Positions 45,001 to 60,000 of a stretch of 64,000 nt of DNA are shown here, piece after piece. Source of the stretch: Corbicula japonica (taxonomy: Eukaryota; Mollusca; Bivalvia; Venerida; Cyrenidae). The notes beneath the pieces were generated by a model. It searched no databases. It was not told the DNA's origin and saw nothing but the letters and a program-made list of their open reading frames with translations. The position numbers and the translations under genes are program-made. The first letter of the stretch is position 1, and the number at the start of each line of letters is the position of its first letter. The stretch is from the NCBI GenBank assembly GCA_038501625.1, contig JAZAYU010000008.1:7316938-7380937 (forward strand), in the 5' to 3' direction.

Positions 45001-48000
45001 ACGGTGATTTGCCGCGATTTATCAGCCCAATCGCGGTGAAGATTTACCGGTGATTTAAAGACATTCTTCCGAATTTATTTATTTAAAAAGAAATGTTGTT
45101 TGTATTCTCGTATCAGAGAAAAGATCTGAAACTTGATCAATGCATAAATATATTGTCCATTATTTGAAACACTGGAGTTTTCCACACCTTCCGTGTTGAC
45201 ATAAACACCTTTGTACTTGCCCCGTAAATTGCTGCCTATTATGCTTCTAAGTGGAATGTTGTCACGGTCATTGCAGAAAGTGAACAACAGTTATTAAATT
45301 GGTTAATTATTTTACGACAAATTCAATGTCATTTAAAATACGAGTATAATTGCGATTGAAACACACAGTAAACTGGACATAATAGATCATTATCGAGAGA
45401 GAAAAGTGAATAAAAATTGTGTCGTTCTTACCTTATTGTTTCCTTAGTTGTTATTTTGATGAAAGATAAATATATAATATTCTTTTTCTTAAGTACTCCG
45501 AAAATGTTGAGAAAATAAATAACGGTGAAAATATAACAGCCAAGTACATTAGCTACATGTATAAAATCTATCTCGTCAGTATTTTTCCCCAATCCCTTCC
45601 TGAAACATCTTCATTTATGAGCAATCAACACCTGTTTGAACACCTGTGATCGGCATTGTATATTTCATCATCACTTCTGTTTATTCACTTCAAAAAGAAC
45701 GCCGACGAGTAATACTGATTTTCCGAGATCAAAGGTGCCGTGTTGGGTAAAAAAAATTATTGATCAAACGTCGGCGTTTTTATTCTTAACAGATTGACTC
45801 ATTTGTCAACTCTCAACAAAAAAATTAAAATTGCTGGAAACAAATTAGAGTTGTACATTGTATAATCAAAACATGCCTTGTAAAATCAAAACATGCTGGT
45901 AATTAATAGCATATGCCTGTCACAAATGTTATTTAAATAAACAATGTTTGTGTTCACGACTTACTCATTACATTCAAAATGTTCATTCAATAGTTGATTT
46001 GTCGTTGAGTAGTGTGTCATTTTTGTTTGGGAATCAACTAAGCTGTTGATAATTGGTGTTTTATATGGATTAATTAACTCCAAGCTTCTTACGTTGACAG
46101 GTAAGCACTTTCAAAAAGTTATTGATTAATTCATGTCAGTTTGCAAAAATCGGGCATCGGTGATAAAATCAAGCTCTGTTATATTAAAAAGTTATTACAT
46201 TTATTAAGAAACTCGATATTTTCACAGAAGATACGCAAACAAAGAAAATTGTTTTTTGTTTATTGCTGACGAATCGGCACGTCCGATTACGCGACTAAAA
46301 TTTTTACATTATTTGATAGAATGTTACGTTCAAATTGGTTAAAGAAAGAATGTTTTACATTAAAAAAATACATTTTAATACACTCCTTTTTTGAAAGATT
46401 TTTCACCGTGATCCCCCGCGATCGACCCTGAAGCTAAACTGCTGACAATGAACACGAGAAGAGCGAGAATGACTGCAGAATTATCGCCGCGAATCACGGC
46501 AAATCACCCGAAAATCGCCGCGTCGGAAGGACATATTCGGGGTGAATTTCCACCCGGACTGATTTATTAACGCGGTGGACGGGTGAAAAATGTAAAAGAC
46601 ACCTGAGCTGTACTGTATTTTCCTGGAATCAGATTTAAAGCTAATTGAATTGTGGTATGTAATAAAAATTGTGCATGTTTTGAACTTAATTATGCATTTT
46701 GATATTTTTGGTGCATGAAACAAGTGATTCAATGGTTTTTTTCTTTTGGATGGTGCAAAAATATATAGATTTTGAATATGCACCTCATACTTATTCAAAG
46801 TTAAAGTGTCAGGTTTCTTTTTTTGTTGAGTATATAATGATTTGAATCAATCGGAGAGCCACATACATTTTTTAGACAAACACTAGTTACAAATAAACTG
46901 TGGGCAGATACTTTACTAAGTAAGTCATTAAACCGTATGTAGCTTTCTTAAGCTACAACTTGTCATTTTAAATTAGTAATGTACTGTCCATGTGTCTTAA
47001 AAAATACACTTGGTACTTTACCAGTATCAAATTATGAATAAATATATTATCAATGACATTGTGAAATTTCATTTAATAATTTCAGGAACTATTGCATTGA
47101 CTGTTCCTATTTGCAGGTATATATTATTCGCCAGTATATACTACATAGTATTACAGGTTTAGATATTGGTCACTTAGTTTTTGTGTATTATTCGTATTTC
47201 TTAAAAGTATACAGATTGAACTTAAGTAGTACTTTTATATGATCATATACATAAAGATATTTTAAACAAGAAACCAGTAGAACCAGTTGATTTGACGTTC
47301 CAATAGGCTTCCGCGAACAGGAGCCTGACCAATTTCCGAATTTTAGACATGCCACAATTGTCAGCATAAACATCGCTTAATAACGGATTCATTACCAAAT
47401 CAGTGATAAAAATTTATTAACATATCGTAATAGTTAGCTTTATACTTACATTTGAATGTTTCAACAAGGGTATTTAAATTATTTGTGGCCAAAAACTTCG
47501 CCACATGATGGATGTCCATGGATCTCGCCATTTTATGCCAGTGATGATATAACATAACGTCGTTAAAAACAGCGTACCAAGTTTTCAGTTTTTGTACGCT
47601 TACCAGCTGTGACAAGCAGATGATTAATGTCAGGTTTTACAGACAAGACACATTAGTTATTATTGACCACTTTAACCCCCCCCCCCCCCCCACATCACAT
47701 TTAGAATGTTTTTATTAACCACAAGCAACACAATTAAAATTGTTAAAATACCCCCAAACAACACATTTGCTTCCATGAATCACCCCCCACCCATCAAATT
47801 TTAATTAATTTCAGTTCCACACACCCCCCACTCCTTTTTTCCTGGAACAGCCCTAAGCCAAGTTCATGTTTAATGTGTACTCCAAAATGTGATTGATTAT
47901 CAGGATTTACGTGACATTTGATTAAATCATGTTACTTATGGTTTACCAGCATCTAATTTATTAATCAATAAAACATGTGTTGTATTTGGATTAACTAAAT

Positions 48001-51000
48001 GGTATTGTCAATAAAAGTGGTAAGCAAAAGTAATATCCATTAATTGTTAACTTGGGGGCGAAGTTAAGAAACATTATATATGTCCCAGATCTTCTTTGAT
48101 AATCCCAGTAATACAAACAGTTCAAAGTAAAAAAAACTCTTAACTCATTTAGTTCTCTGTAACACTTATTAGTAGTGATGTGCCGATGATCGAAAGACAT
48201 CGATTAATCATCAGTGAGAACCTCCCGATGCCGATAATCGATGTCATTATCCCATAATCGATTTAAACTGATGTATACCCCCGGCTATAAACTACTGCAC
48301 AATTAGACATATCTTTGTCAATATTTGTACTAGTCATGATTGTTCATTCATTCTAATCAGTGCATATTTAATAAAAACACCTTTAAAAGTTTAATTTTTG
48401 TAATTGGAACACCAACCTTTATGTAGAAAGTAGCAGCAAACACACAAAAATAAGGGATATTGTATAAGCTAATTATTAGAAACCATTTGTTAATGTAACA
48501 CAGATATGATTTATAAACCGATTAATAATCAGTGAAATCACATCGGAAGTGGCAACCGATTCCAACTGATGATCGATTGTGATTTGCAACCGATATCCCA
48601 ACACTACTTATTAGCCATCATTGTAAGATATTTAACCCATGTTCACAGTTGCTTTTTTATCACATTTGCAAAGAGTGTAGATCCAGATCAGTCTGCAGAT
48701 CTCGGAAATCTTATCAGGATCCACTTTAGTTGCTTCTTTGATGAAAATAACAGAATGAAGCTGAAAAATTGCTACTTGTGTAGATCCTGATCAGACTGCA
48801 AGATATGCAGTTACATGTGAATCTAGATTGGTTGCATGCAGAATTTAGGCTGTATCTGAAGAATAACAGTTAAGGTAAACATCTAGCATAGCTGGTGTAT
48901 TTGTTGTTTGTTTTTTTTCACAATGCAGATTTGATTAACATATGATTAAGTGTATTGTCAGATCAAACTTTATTTATTATTTGTCACCTTAGTCCAAAAA
49001 CAGTGTAACTCCTTCTTATTTCAGTGATACATACCCTGTACCCTGTTTTTGTACTAAGTTGACATTTTGTTTCAAAATGTATGATGTCAAAATATACAAT
49101 AATTTTTGCTGTTTGTTTCTTACCTAGGTTGGTTGACAATCTGCCGTGTGCTACAAAGTTTGCTCTGTTGGACACAAAGGAGATTCAGTATGAACATGGA
49201 TACAGACTGGGCTTTGAGAAAGATGGCAAGGTTAGATTGGTCTTATTTGCATGGATTTGTTGTGTTGTTTTTTTTTCACCTATTTAAAAGCAAACAGTAT
49301 TTTAACTGTGAGATATTCGGCTTTTAACTTCATGGCCCAAAATTAAAAAACTGAGATATGGGACTGGTCAGCCTTAAATCTCAAGCATCTAACTGGCTGA
49401 TATATTCATTCAACATCTGGTCATCTATGCTTATATAGTTTCTGTTTAAAAAAAATAGTACTTACTTTCGTTTTCATCATAATGTTTATAAATGAAGAGT
49501 AGAACAATTGAGAATTGACCTGTCTTGTCCATACTATCAGCATCAACAAATGGCTTTCACTCAGTTCGATTGTTAAACAGTTTTAATAAAACAGTGGCAG
49601 GGACCGAAAAATCCTTTGCCCGGTGCCCGTGGGCAACCAGCTTTGATCTGCCAGGCCAGTAAAATTTTAAAGAGCTAGTTCGCCGGACCACCATAAAAAT
49701 TGGTAATTAGTTACCCGGGGTTGTAATTATATCAAGTTGCCAAATAAAAAAAATCTCACAGCAATAAACGACTTTCGCTTATCATCAGATTATCGACTAA
49801 CCATATGATTCAGCGCCGCCTACCTGTATAAAAATCATCCAATCAATGCTTATCCTTGATTAATTTGCACTACTCTACAGGCCTATATTTCACAACAATC
49901 GGTAGCATCTTGATCGCGAGATATTTCGATTCTCGCGAGATTATGCGACACCGTGATAACACTAATTGTCAACTGTTAAAGTTGTGTCTTTGACTATTAA
50001 AAAGGTGTATATATAGTCGTTTGTCGGCGCTTAATTAATTTTTGACTAGAAGTGATTAGGTAGATCTAAGTTGATTGCCAATGATTGAGTCAAATAGTTC
50101 ACAGTTGTTTAGTCGAGTTATTCCAAACTTTATATCTTACAGTACAGATTTATCAGTTCATTCTACGGAAAATTCCACAGTTGAATTTTAAAATAATGCT
50201 TTAATTTATTGATGTATGTGCTTCACTGTGTTCAGTAATTAGGATTAGATTTTAGAATGGATCGTTTTGTGATATGAACTTAAATATTAGCTTTGTGATA
50301 CATGTTGTCTAAAGAAAAAAGGGAGATAATAAGTTTGATAATTAAATTGATTAAAATACCAAATCTTCGCAGATTATTTTGTCTGAGCTAAAATATTACT
50401 AAACAAATATGATATGAACAAAAGAGATGAAATACATCAAACTTTTTACAGATTTGTTGTCCGCTTTTCCAAAATTATAAATCATTTATATACTAATCAT
50501 TATACAGTACATTCCACTTAATTGAATGGCGGTTATTTGAATATTTCGCTTAATATAGTAGAATATTAAAACACAAAACCATTTCTGTCTATTTCTATGA
50601 TAAATAATCTCTTTATTTGAATAGGTCACCGTGTGCATTTCGTTTATTAAGATAGCACTTTCCCACCTTACAACGCCTTACAACGCTAATCCTACTAATC
50701 CTACTTGAAATTCACACGTTTCTGCCCCAAGGCAATGTACATTATCGGTAAACTCGATAAATCTCATTGTTTATCACCTGTGTTACATAATGACTTCCGT
50801 TGACTGGCACGCATTATTTGTTACAGTATTTATAGCAATGACGTCACAAAGCGGGTTTCCCCACATTGAGAACTTTCATTTGTTTACGTTCATAAGATGA
50901 TCACGTTTTCAGGAAACCGGGAAATTCCTGAATAAAAATAGATTAATCTTAAAATGAAAGAAATAGAAAAATATCCGTTCTTTTTCGAGAATTGTATGCA

Positions 51001-54000
51001 AATAACAAATAAACTTTACCATACTTGCTCGATAATTAGAACGTTAATTAGATCATGCAAACCAATCTTAATTTAGGATGGGTTTTATAATAACGTATAC
51101 GCAACGTTTTTGGCACCCCAAGGGAGATAATAACTCTTCACAAAGAAAAGATAGTGGTATAGTAATCGGATAAAGATCGCGAATTTCGGATACGAAAAGT
51201 TACAAAAGAAAATGAGTTGACAAAACTGAAAATTATTGAAATGGCACAAAGTCGAAAGAATCAAACGTATACACAGCGCATTTACATAGTATTGGTTATC
51301 TTCAAACCGGATTTTATTGAACATGATGATACAGATAAATTACTGAGCGCATTACCCCACCCACCACTGACGAAACTGAGAATTTGTAAGCTCCATATAT
51401 TATGGTACTCCGGTTAATTGAATCGAGGATCCTGACAAATAGACTATTCAAATAAGCGAATTCTACTGAATCATGTCAATGTAAATCACATATCACAAGA
51501 ACTAATACATGATAGTTGTGTGCACTTGGCATACGGTTCTTGTAACAAAAAACTACAAAAAAGATGTATTTTTCAAACTTTTGGCATTAAGACGGATATT
51601 GCCATTTATATACACAACGAAAGTAAAAAAAGTATCCACTTTCCTATCTGAAACTTTATAAAATTTGAAAACAAAAACTTTAAATTCTATATGTGAACAA
51701 GTTTGCATTTCTATTACCATCGCAAAGAGATCAAGTGTTCAATTTTCCGGGCAACCAGATAAAAATTCTACTTGTCCAGTGGGCAACAAGAAAATTTAGG
51801 AATTTGTCGGTCCCTGCAGTGGTCAGTATTTAGTTGCAGATGCAGTTTTCTGCTGAATTCCTGAAATAAAGTACAATGCCAATGGGGGTGGGTTTGTCAC
51901 TAGAAATATAATTAGTTTTGTTTATTGCTTGTTGAAACAGTGGTTTGTATGACTAATGTTTATCTTTTACAGACATACCTGAACAACCACCTGAAGATTT
52001 TGTTGAAGTACCACTACGATGTAAATAGGTAGGCACAATATTGGATAAATACTGCATTATTTCACTAAAAGTATTTATAAGTTTTTCTGGATACTTGCAA
52101 GTTTATTAATGTAATGTAAATGATATTTCAATTGGAATATAAAACAGCAAAAGAAAGAGATAGTCTAAATATCTATTTGCCAGTGATAAACCATGTGTAA
52201 GCAAATGGTCAATGGCATGAAGTGAAGCTCAGGTAGTCCTTTCCAGTGTGGGTGCAGGACTTTCAGACCTGTTTGCAGCATTTGACACAAAGCGCTTGGA
52301 TTTTCTGTGGACTAGTTAAGAAATCATTGTAGGTAGAAAACAGCAGTGACTTATTTTCAGCTTTGGTTGAAAACTTACATGTTTTATTTTTTCAGTCAGA
52401 AGAACCGTGTGGTTGGTTTTGAGGTTGTTCCAGAAAGTCGTGCTGTCCAAGACTATGAGGTGAAAGACGGCAAGTGCTCTAGAAAGGCTAGTTTGGCTGC
52501 TGCAGATCCCATGGCACTTCTTGTTGAGGCAAAAGGTATAACCAGGCTCCAAGGCTATAAAACTTAAGTTTCTACCACAGTCTCCCATCTCAGCAATCTG
52601 ATTGGTTTATTAAATCACAGTTCCTGAACTGTCCAGTTGCAATAAGCTGTAATTCTTAGACTGGTTTATAACATAAAGCCTCTGCATAATACAGATAATA
52701 TTTTAGCAGTTAGCAGTATATATTAAAGTTATCTTTCTTGTTATATCCTCTTGATATATTGTAGGCAAGAAAATAGTTATTACAGTGAAATGTAGACATT
52801 GATAAACCTGCACATTTTTACACCCCTGCATTTTGATTTCTATATTCTTTAGATTTAAGTCAGTTTCTATAAACCTCTTGTATAAACCTTACCAGTAACA
52901 CCATTGCAGAAGTTTCTCGGCACTGAGAACGGATACCTTTCTCTAGTCCTGATTAGCATGAAACTGATAAATCACAACCTGAATCCAAGATCATAAACCA
53001 GTCTCAAATCTCGAGCATCTGATTGGTTAATATTGAGGCCCGTAATCTAATGAGCTATTTATAGAGCTTTAATTTTAAAACTGGTCTCTAATTCTTATTT
53101 TCATTTTCTTGGGCTATGGTCTTCAATCCCTGTTCTGCATACATTTACATTTTTAAGCTGTCTAACTTTGTCCTCTAAATGGCTGTCCATTTTGGGTGAA
53201 TATGGTGAAATGATTTTGACTTCTATATGTATTTGGTACATTGACAACAAGGTTATTTTTCTGTTTCAGAAGGTGCAGAGATAATTTTCTCATATGAGGT
53301 GGCCTGGGAACAGAGTGACATCATTTGGGCGTCACGTTGGGACACATACCTGGCCATGAGTGATGTACAGATCCACTGGTTCTCCATCATTAACTCTGTT
53401 GTTGTTGTCTTCTTTCTCTCAGGTATCTGCTAACATTGGATCTGGTGATAATATTTGCCCAAGATCATAAAACTAAATCTGAAGACCAGTCTCGAATCTC
53501 AAGCATCTGCTTGAGATATGAGACTAGTCTCTAATCTTATTTTTATGATCTTGGGCCATTATCTACTTCATGAGATGGGGATTATACTATGGGTGAATAT
53601 GTACAGTCTAGATCCATATCAGTCAGTACATACATGCATTCTGACCAGGATCAACAGTCATAAATAACATGAATTATGGAACTAAAAGTGAGCAGTGTAC
53701 ATCCTGAACAGACTGCATTGTTATGCAGGGTGATGTGGATCTACACTTGTAGCACATGGAAAATAAGCATATAAGTATTTGTTGAGGAAAGTAAATATAT
53801 CTTAATGTCTTTGTGTTGATTTGTATTAATTGTGTTTAAACACTATTGTGATTTATCAATATTTTCATGATTTATAGATGTTTTCTAGCTGATAACAGGT
53901 TGTATTTTAATTTTCTAAGCTGTTAGATTGTTTATACAGATTTAATCACATGGCATTTGATCAAGATCTACTCTAATCACAAATTAGTGAACAACAACTT

Positions 54001-57000
54001 CACAGATCTAAAAGCAAACGCTGTAGATCCTGTTCAGATGTCACAGATGTGCCGGCTGATCTTGATGTGCACAGTTTGCACATGATAAAAGCGTATCTAT
54101 TGAGGTTAGGAATAAGATATCCAGTAACAAAAAACGTTTTTCAGTGGACATGCAATATTTATTTGGAAATGCCCAAATTCTAAACTGTGTGACAAAAGCA
54201 TTATAGCGGTGCTGCTGAAAAGTTAAGGCCTGTGAAATATATTATACCATAGTAGTTTGTATCTGTAATGTCAGCTAATATACAATAATGTATTTCAGGA
54301 ATTCTGACAATGATTATGGTTAGAACGTTGAGGAAAGACATTGCCAAGTACAACAGAGATGAGGATCTGGTGAGTGTTGAACTCTACAATTACCCTGGGT
54401 AATCTGGTCATGTTAGTGTGTTTATCAAGCAGAATTGCCCAGAGGATAACACCTAACATTATTAATCTAATAGTATGAAATCATTTTTCCAAAAACCAAA
54501 CATACTCTTATAATAGCCCTTTTTGCCTTTTAATTACATTTATAAACATTTTATTGCATGTGCAACCAGTGTTGATCCATGTTGTCTGATGAGGATTTAC
54601 ACTGTTTGAATTTTGGTAAATTTTAACTTTATAAATCTAAAAGCAAATCCTAAGTAGAAGGCCCGGATGTGCAGGCTGATCTTGATCTACACTCTTTGCC
54701 TAGGCTACGCCAAAAAGGCTTACATAATTAGGGAGAGGGACAGTTTACATGTTTGATCTTTTACTCCTTTGCTACTTCCAATGACATCTATTAAAATCAG
54801 TTTTAAAACAATTTGTTTTTTCTTGTGCTAATATTTTAATTTTGTGATTATGAAAGCTGATTTGCAACAATATATTATTGTCTAATGAACACTATAATAA
54901 ATAAGATTAAAGAAATTGTTGGTAATAAAATAACTCTGCCCTTCTCTGAGAATGTTGCCTGGCATGTAACATCATCATGTAATACTGATCTGGAATTTTA
55001 GGTATCAGATGTTAATGTCATGTTTGCTCTTTCAAATGCAAAAAACTGGCTGTACATAATACGTAAAAAAAAACGTCTCTGATCAAATGCTGTTGTGATT
55101 AATGACAGCAGTTACTTAATGTACCAGAAAAAGACAAGAAATATAAGGTGACACTTGTTCATATTGTTGACAGCTGCTATCCACAACTGTCAGAAGCCAC
55201 TAGGAATGGATCCTTAACATTCTCATGATTTAAAAAGTATATATCGCCTTTTCTGTTAATAATTCCTCTACCTCATGGTGACTGATCCACAGTTACAATA
55301 CACCCAGTTCATTACATAGGTTCAGGAGAAATGGTTGACAACTATATTTCAGGAGGAGACATTGGAAGAGACGGGCTGGAAGTTGGTTCATGGTGATGTC
55401 TTCCGACCTCCCAAATTCAACAAGTTGTTGGCATCATTACTCGGTGCAGGAATACAGATCTTCTTCATGGCACTTATCACTATTGGTAAATACATCCTTT
55501 CATACATCCCTTCATTCATAACAGTTTGTACTCTTCATCTTGGTCTTCTTTTGTGAGCCTTTAGATTATTACTTGTATTATTTTAACATTTTTCTTGATT
55601 ACATAAATATTTTGTTTTTTTAGAGACATGTAGACCATGATACCCTGTGATATCATGTGCTTTCACTGAGACTAGTTTTGAAAGTATTTCAGGGTGTTTT
55701 GAAAAATTTCAAAATGAGTGTATTGATTGTTTGCTATTATCAAGTGTCTGTGTTTTATCTCGGTTCACCATTTATTATGATATTCGTGAAGCTTGAAAAT
55801 GTCAGAAAAATCCAAATGCTAAAAATGATTTTTGGTATACATGTATTTTTAAACAGTAAACAGTTGCCATTTAAAGAGTTTTTATGCCCCCACAAAGTGG
55901 GAGGCATATAGAGTTGCACTCGTCCGTCCGTCCGTCCATCCGTACGTCCGTACGTCCCCAAATCTTGTGGCGTCAACTCCTCCTAAACTATAAGGCGGAT
56001 TTCTTTCAAACTTGCACAGATGATCAAGCAGGATGTGTAGATGATCGTAAAGAAAGGATTTTTTCCTGCGACCATTTTTACCAGAGTTATGGCCCTTTGT
56101 TAATTTCAGTTATTAAATCTTGTGGCGTCAACTCCTCCTAAACTATAAGGCGGATTTCTTTCAAACTTGCACAGATGATCAAGCAGGATGTGTAGATGAT
56201 CGTAAAGAAAGGATTTTTTCCTGCGACCATTTTTACCAGAGTTATGGCCCTTTGTTAATTTCAGTTATTAAATCTTGTGGCGTCAACTTCTCCTTAACTA
56301 TAAGGCGGATTTCTTTCAAACTTGCACAGATGATCAAGCAGGATGTGTTGATGATCGTAAAGAAAGGATTTTTTCCTGCGACCATTTTTACCAGAGTTAT
56401 GGCCCTTTGTTAATTTCAGTTATCAAATCTTGTGGCGTCAACTCCTCCTAAACTATAAGGCGGATTTCTTTCAAACTTGCACAGATGATCAAGCAGGATG
56501 TGTCAATGATCGTAAAGAAAGGATTTTTTCCTGCGACCATTTTTACCAGAGTTATGGCCCTTTGTTAATTTCAGTTATTAAATCTTGTGGCGTCAACTCC
56601 TCCTAAACTATAAGGCGGATTTCTTTCAAACTTGCACAGATGATCAAGCAGGATGTGTAGATGATCGTAAAGAAAGGATTTTTTACTGCGACCATTTTTA
56701 CCAGAGTTATGGCCCTTTGTTAATTTCAGTTATTAAATCTTGTGGCGTCAACTCCTCCTAAACTATAAAGCGGATTTCTTTCAAACTTGCACAGATGATC
56801 AAGCAGGATGTGTAGATGATCGTAAAGAAAGGATTTTTTCCTGCGACTATTTTTACCAGAGTTATGGCCCTTTGTTAATTTCAGTTATTAAATCTTGTGG
56901 CGTCAACTCCTCCTAAACTATAAGGCGGATTTCTTTCAAACTTGCACAGATGATCAAGCAGGATGTGTAGATGATCGTAAAGAAAGGATTTTTTCCTGCG

Positions 57001-60000
57001 ACCATTTTTACCAGAGTTATGGCCCTTTGTTAATTTCAGTTATTAAATCTTGTGGCGTCAACTCCTCTTAAACTATAAGGTGGATTTCTTTCAAACTTGC
57101 ACAGATGATCAAGCAGGATGTGTAGATGATCGTAAAGAAAGGATTTTTTCCTGCGACCATTTTTTCTTGAGTTATGGCCCTTTGTAAATTTCAGTAATTA
57201 AATCTTGTGGCGTCAACTCCTCCTAAACTATAAAGCGGAGACACTATCATTTGAAATTCACAGTAGCGCTATTTGTGCAGTGTGGCGGCCGTAAAAAGTC
57301 TCCCCGTACATTTAGTCAGTACTGTTATCAGTAAAATTAACCCGTTACCGATGTCATGCAGTGATTGTTACGTATATCAGGGCTATCTGATCAGCGTTTT
57401 TTGGCGTTGTCCCGGTTAGCTCAGTTGGTTATGTCGCATGAATTGCAAGGCTAGGCGCTGTCGCCGTGACGGTGCGGGTTCGCTCCCAGTTAGAGACACT
57501 ATCATTTGAAATTCACAGTAGCGCTATTTGTGCAGTGTGGCGGCCGTAAAAAGTCTCCCCGTACATTTAATCAGTACTGTTATCAGTAAAATTAACCCGT
57601 TACCGATGTCATGCAGTGATTGTTACGTATATCAGGGCTATCCGATCAGCGTTTTTTGGCGTTGTCCCGGTTAGCTCAGTTGGTTACGTCGCAGGAATTG
57701 CAAGGCTAGGCGCTGTCGCCGTGACGGTGCGGGTTCGCTCCCAGTTAGAGACACTATCATTTCAAACTTGCACAGATGATTAAGCAGAATGTGTAGATGA
57801 TCGTAAAGAAAGGATTTTTTCCTGCAACTATTTTTACCAGAGTTATGACCCTTTGTTAATTTCAGTAATTAAATCTTGTAGCATCAACTCCTCATTAATT
57901 ATCTAAGGGATTTCTTTCAAATTTGCACAGATGATCAAGCAGGTTGTGTAGATGATTGTAAAGAAAGGGTTTTTCTTACGGCCATTTTACCAGAGTTATG
58001 GCCCTTTGTTAATTTCAGTGATTTAATCTCGTGGCATCAACTCCTCGTTTACTTTTGGATGGATTTCTTTCAAACTTGCTCACATGATCAAGGTGAATGT
58101 GCAGATGATCTTAAAGAAAGGATTTTTTCCTGTGGCCATATTTACCAGAGTTATGGCCCTTTGTTAATTTCACTTACAAAATTTTGTGGCATCAACTCCA
58201 CATTTTTTATTTGGCTGATTTCTTCCAAACTTACACAGATGATTAGACATGATGTCTTAATTGCTGTAAAGGACATTGCCTTGCAACCATTTTCACCAAA
58301 GTTATGGCCCTTTGTTTATGTTAGTCATTAAATTTTGTGGCTCTTACTCCTCATTCACCACATATTGTTAATACCTAGTACACAATTTTGTTACAAATGT
58401 ACTTGCAGCAGTGGGGGCATCAGTGTCCTGAGGACACAGTCTAGTTTGTTGATGTGTTTCTGTCAGAATTTTTTCAGTAATAAAATTTGTTGAACACTAT
58501 TATAATTGTTTGCTTTTAACGCTTTACTTCATGGGATATGGCTGTTGTCACACAGGCAAACAGTGTAGGTCCAGATCAGCCGGCAAATTAGTGCTGTCTT
58601 ACAGGGATCTAAACTGTTTTGAATCTTTAGGTTATTTGTAGCCAAGTAGCAAATAGTGTAGATGCTGATCAGGCTGCATGGAAGTCTGTTGTCCACACAT
58701 ACAATAAAACCCAAATACATAGGGTAACAGGTTTACGTAAAAAGTTAGTTTCTGCAAATATATGACAGACACATTGCACATGGTTTGTTACTTTCACAGT
58801 GTTTAAAAGATCCATTCTGTTATATTTCAGGTTTTGCCATGCTTGGTATGTTGTCCCCGGCCTCCAGAGGAGCTCTCATGACTGCTGGTCTCTTCCTCTT
58901 TGTGTTTATGGGGTAAGACTTATCTTAAATATTGAAAAAATATTTTATTTCAATGATGATAAAAGTATCCTTACTTCTATGGCAAATACTTTATAATAAG
59001 AAGCAATATTGTTGCCATTAAGAAAGAAAAAACAATAGCACAGCAAGCTGAAGGAAGTATTTTGGGGGATCGGAATTTGAGGATTTGTTTTTGGATTTAT
59101 AGACTGTTTGGCAAATGAAGATCGAGATCACACTATATATATCCATGCAGTCTGATCAGTTACTGTAAGATTCTTTTAATTATTTCTGAACTTAAACCAA
59201 ACAGTTCAGATCAAGACTTCAGATATGCAGGCTGATCGTGATCTACACTGATATTATATGTAATATAGGTTTTCATTGAAATAAATAGTTAAACCAGGAA
59301 AGGGCTGTGACTGGGGTGAAACAAGAATCACAAACTTAAAGAAGATAGTCTTTTGAAAACACCTCAAAAAGTAATGAATGGACTCCTGAAACACAAATTG
59401 GATAAAATATGTATCATTTTCATTAATTTGCCAGTTGAACAGTTGGTTTGACTAAACTGGTGACCCAGAAATGGATCTATGAAGGGTATGTAGTCATCAT
59501 CATATTTAATCCTAATTTAATATGTTCGTAATGTTTTTGTTTCATTACAGATTGATAGCTGGATACTTTGCTGCAAGAATATACAAAACAATGAAAGGAA
59601 CACAATGGAAAAAATCTGCATTGCAGGTAATGTAACTGGATTGAAATTAATAACAACTTTATATGAAGAAAAAAACACAAAGTTTTTCTGTTATTATGTT
59701 AATTAAAGAGTGTCAGTAAGACTGGATGTGAGTCAATGCTATTCCATGTAGCTAGCAAGGTAAGTCAGAAGGTTTGACACCAGTTCTTAAAATAATGTTA
59801 ACTATGCCTGTTGTGTCCCAGTGATTTCTCATATGCCCAATTTTAACATCATTGTTGGGATTATTTTTGTGGCCATTATTATCTGGTTTACATTTCTGAT
59901 AATTTTTAAGAAATTAAACTCTGATATGTGTTCATAGTCTTATGTTCAAATTACAGAAAAATCTTTTGTGGTGGTTTAATTTTTGTGTATTTTGCACTAG

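Larger units (their letters stand above)
55882..58446 (+). mobile_element. HINE-like element with 155-bp tandem core
   Basis: Left TTATGCCCCCAC and right GTGGGGGCAT are subterminal inverted repeats. A perfect hairpin GTGTCC-tga-GGACAC (58423-58437) lies close to the right end. A (GTCC)n tract follows the left end. The core has about eight near-identical 155-bp units, then a 510-bp insertion, then three or four diverged units. It lies in the TM9SF4 intron 55486-58830 and encodes no protein. Confidence 0.7.

Noticed and set aside
55884..58331. Frames with [16 protein letters not shown] repeats
   Set aside because: Same reason: translation of the 155-bp array.
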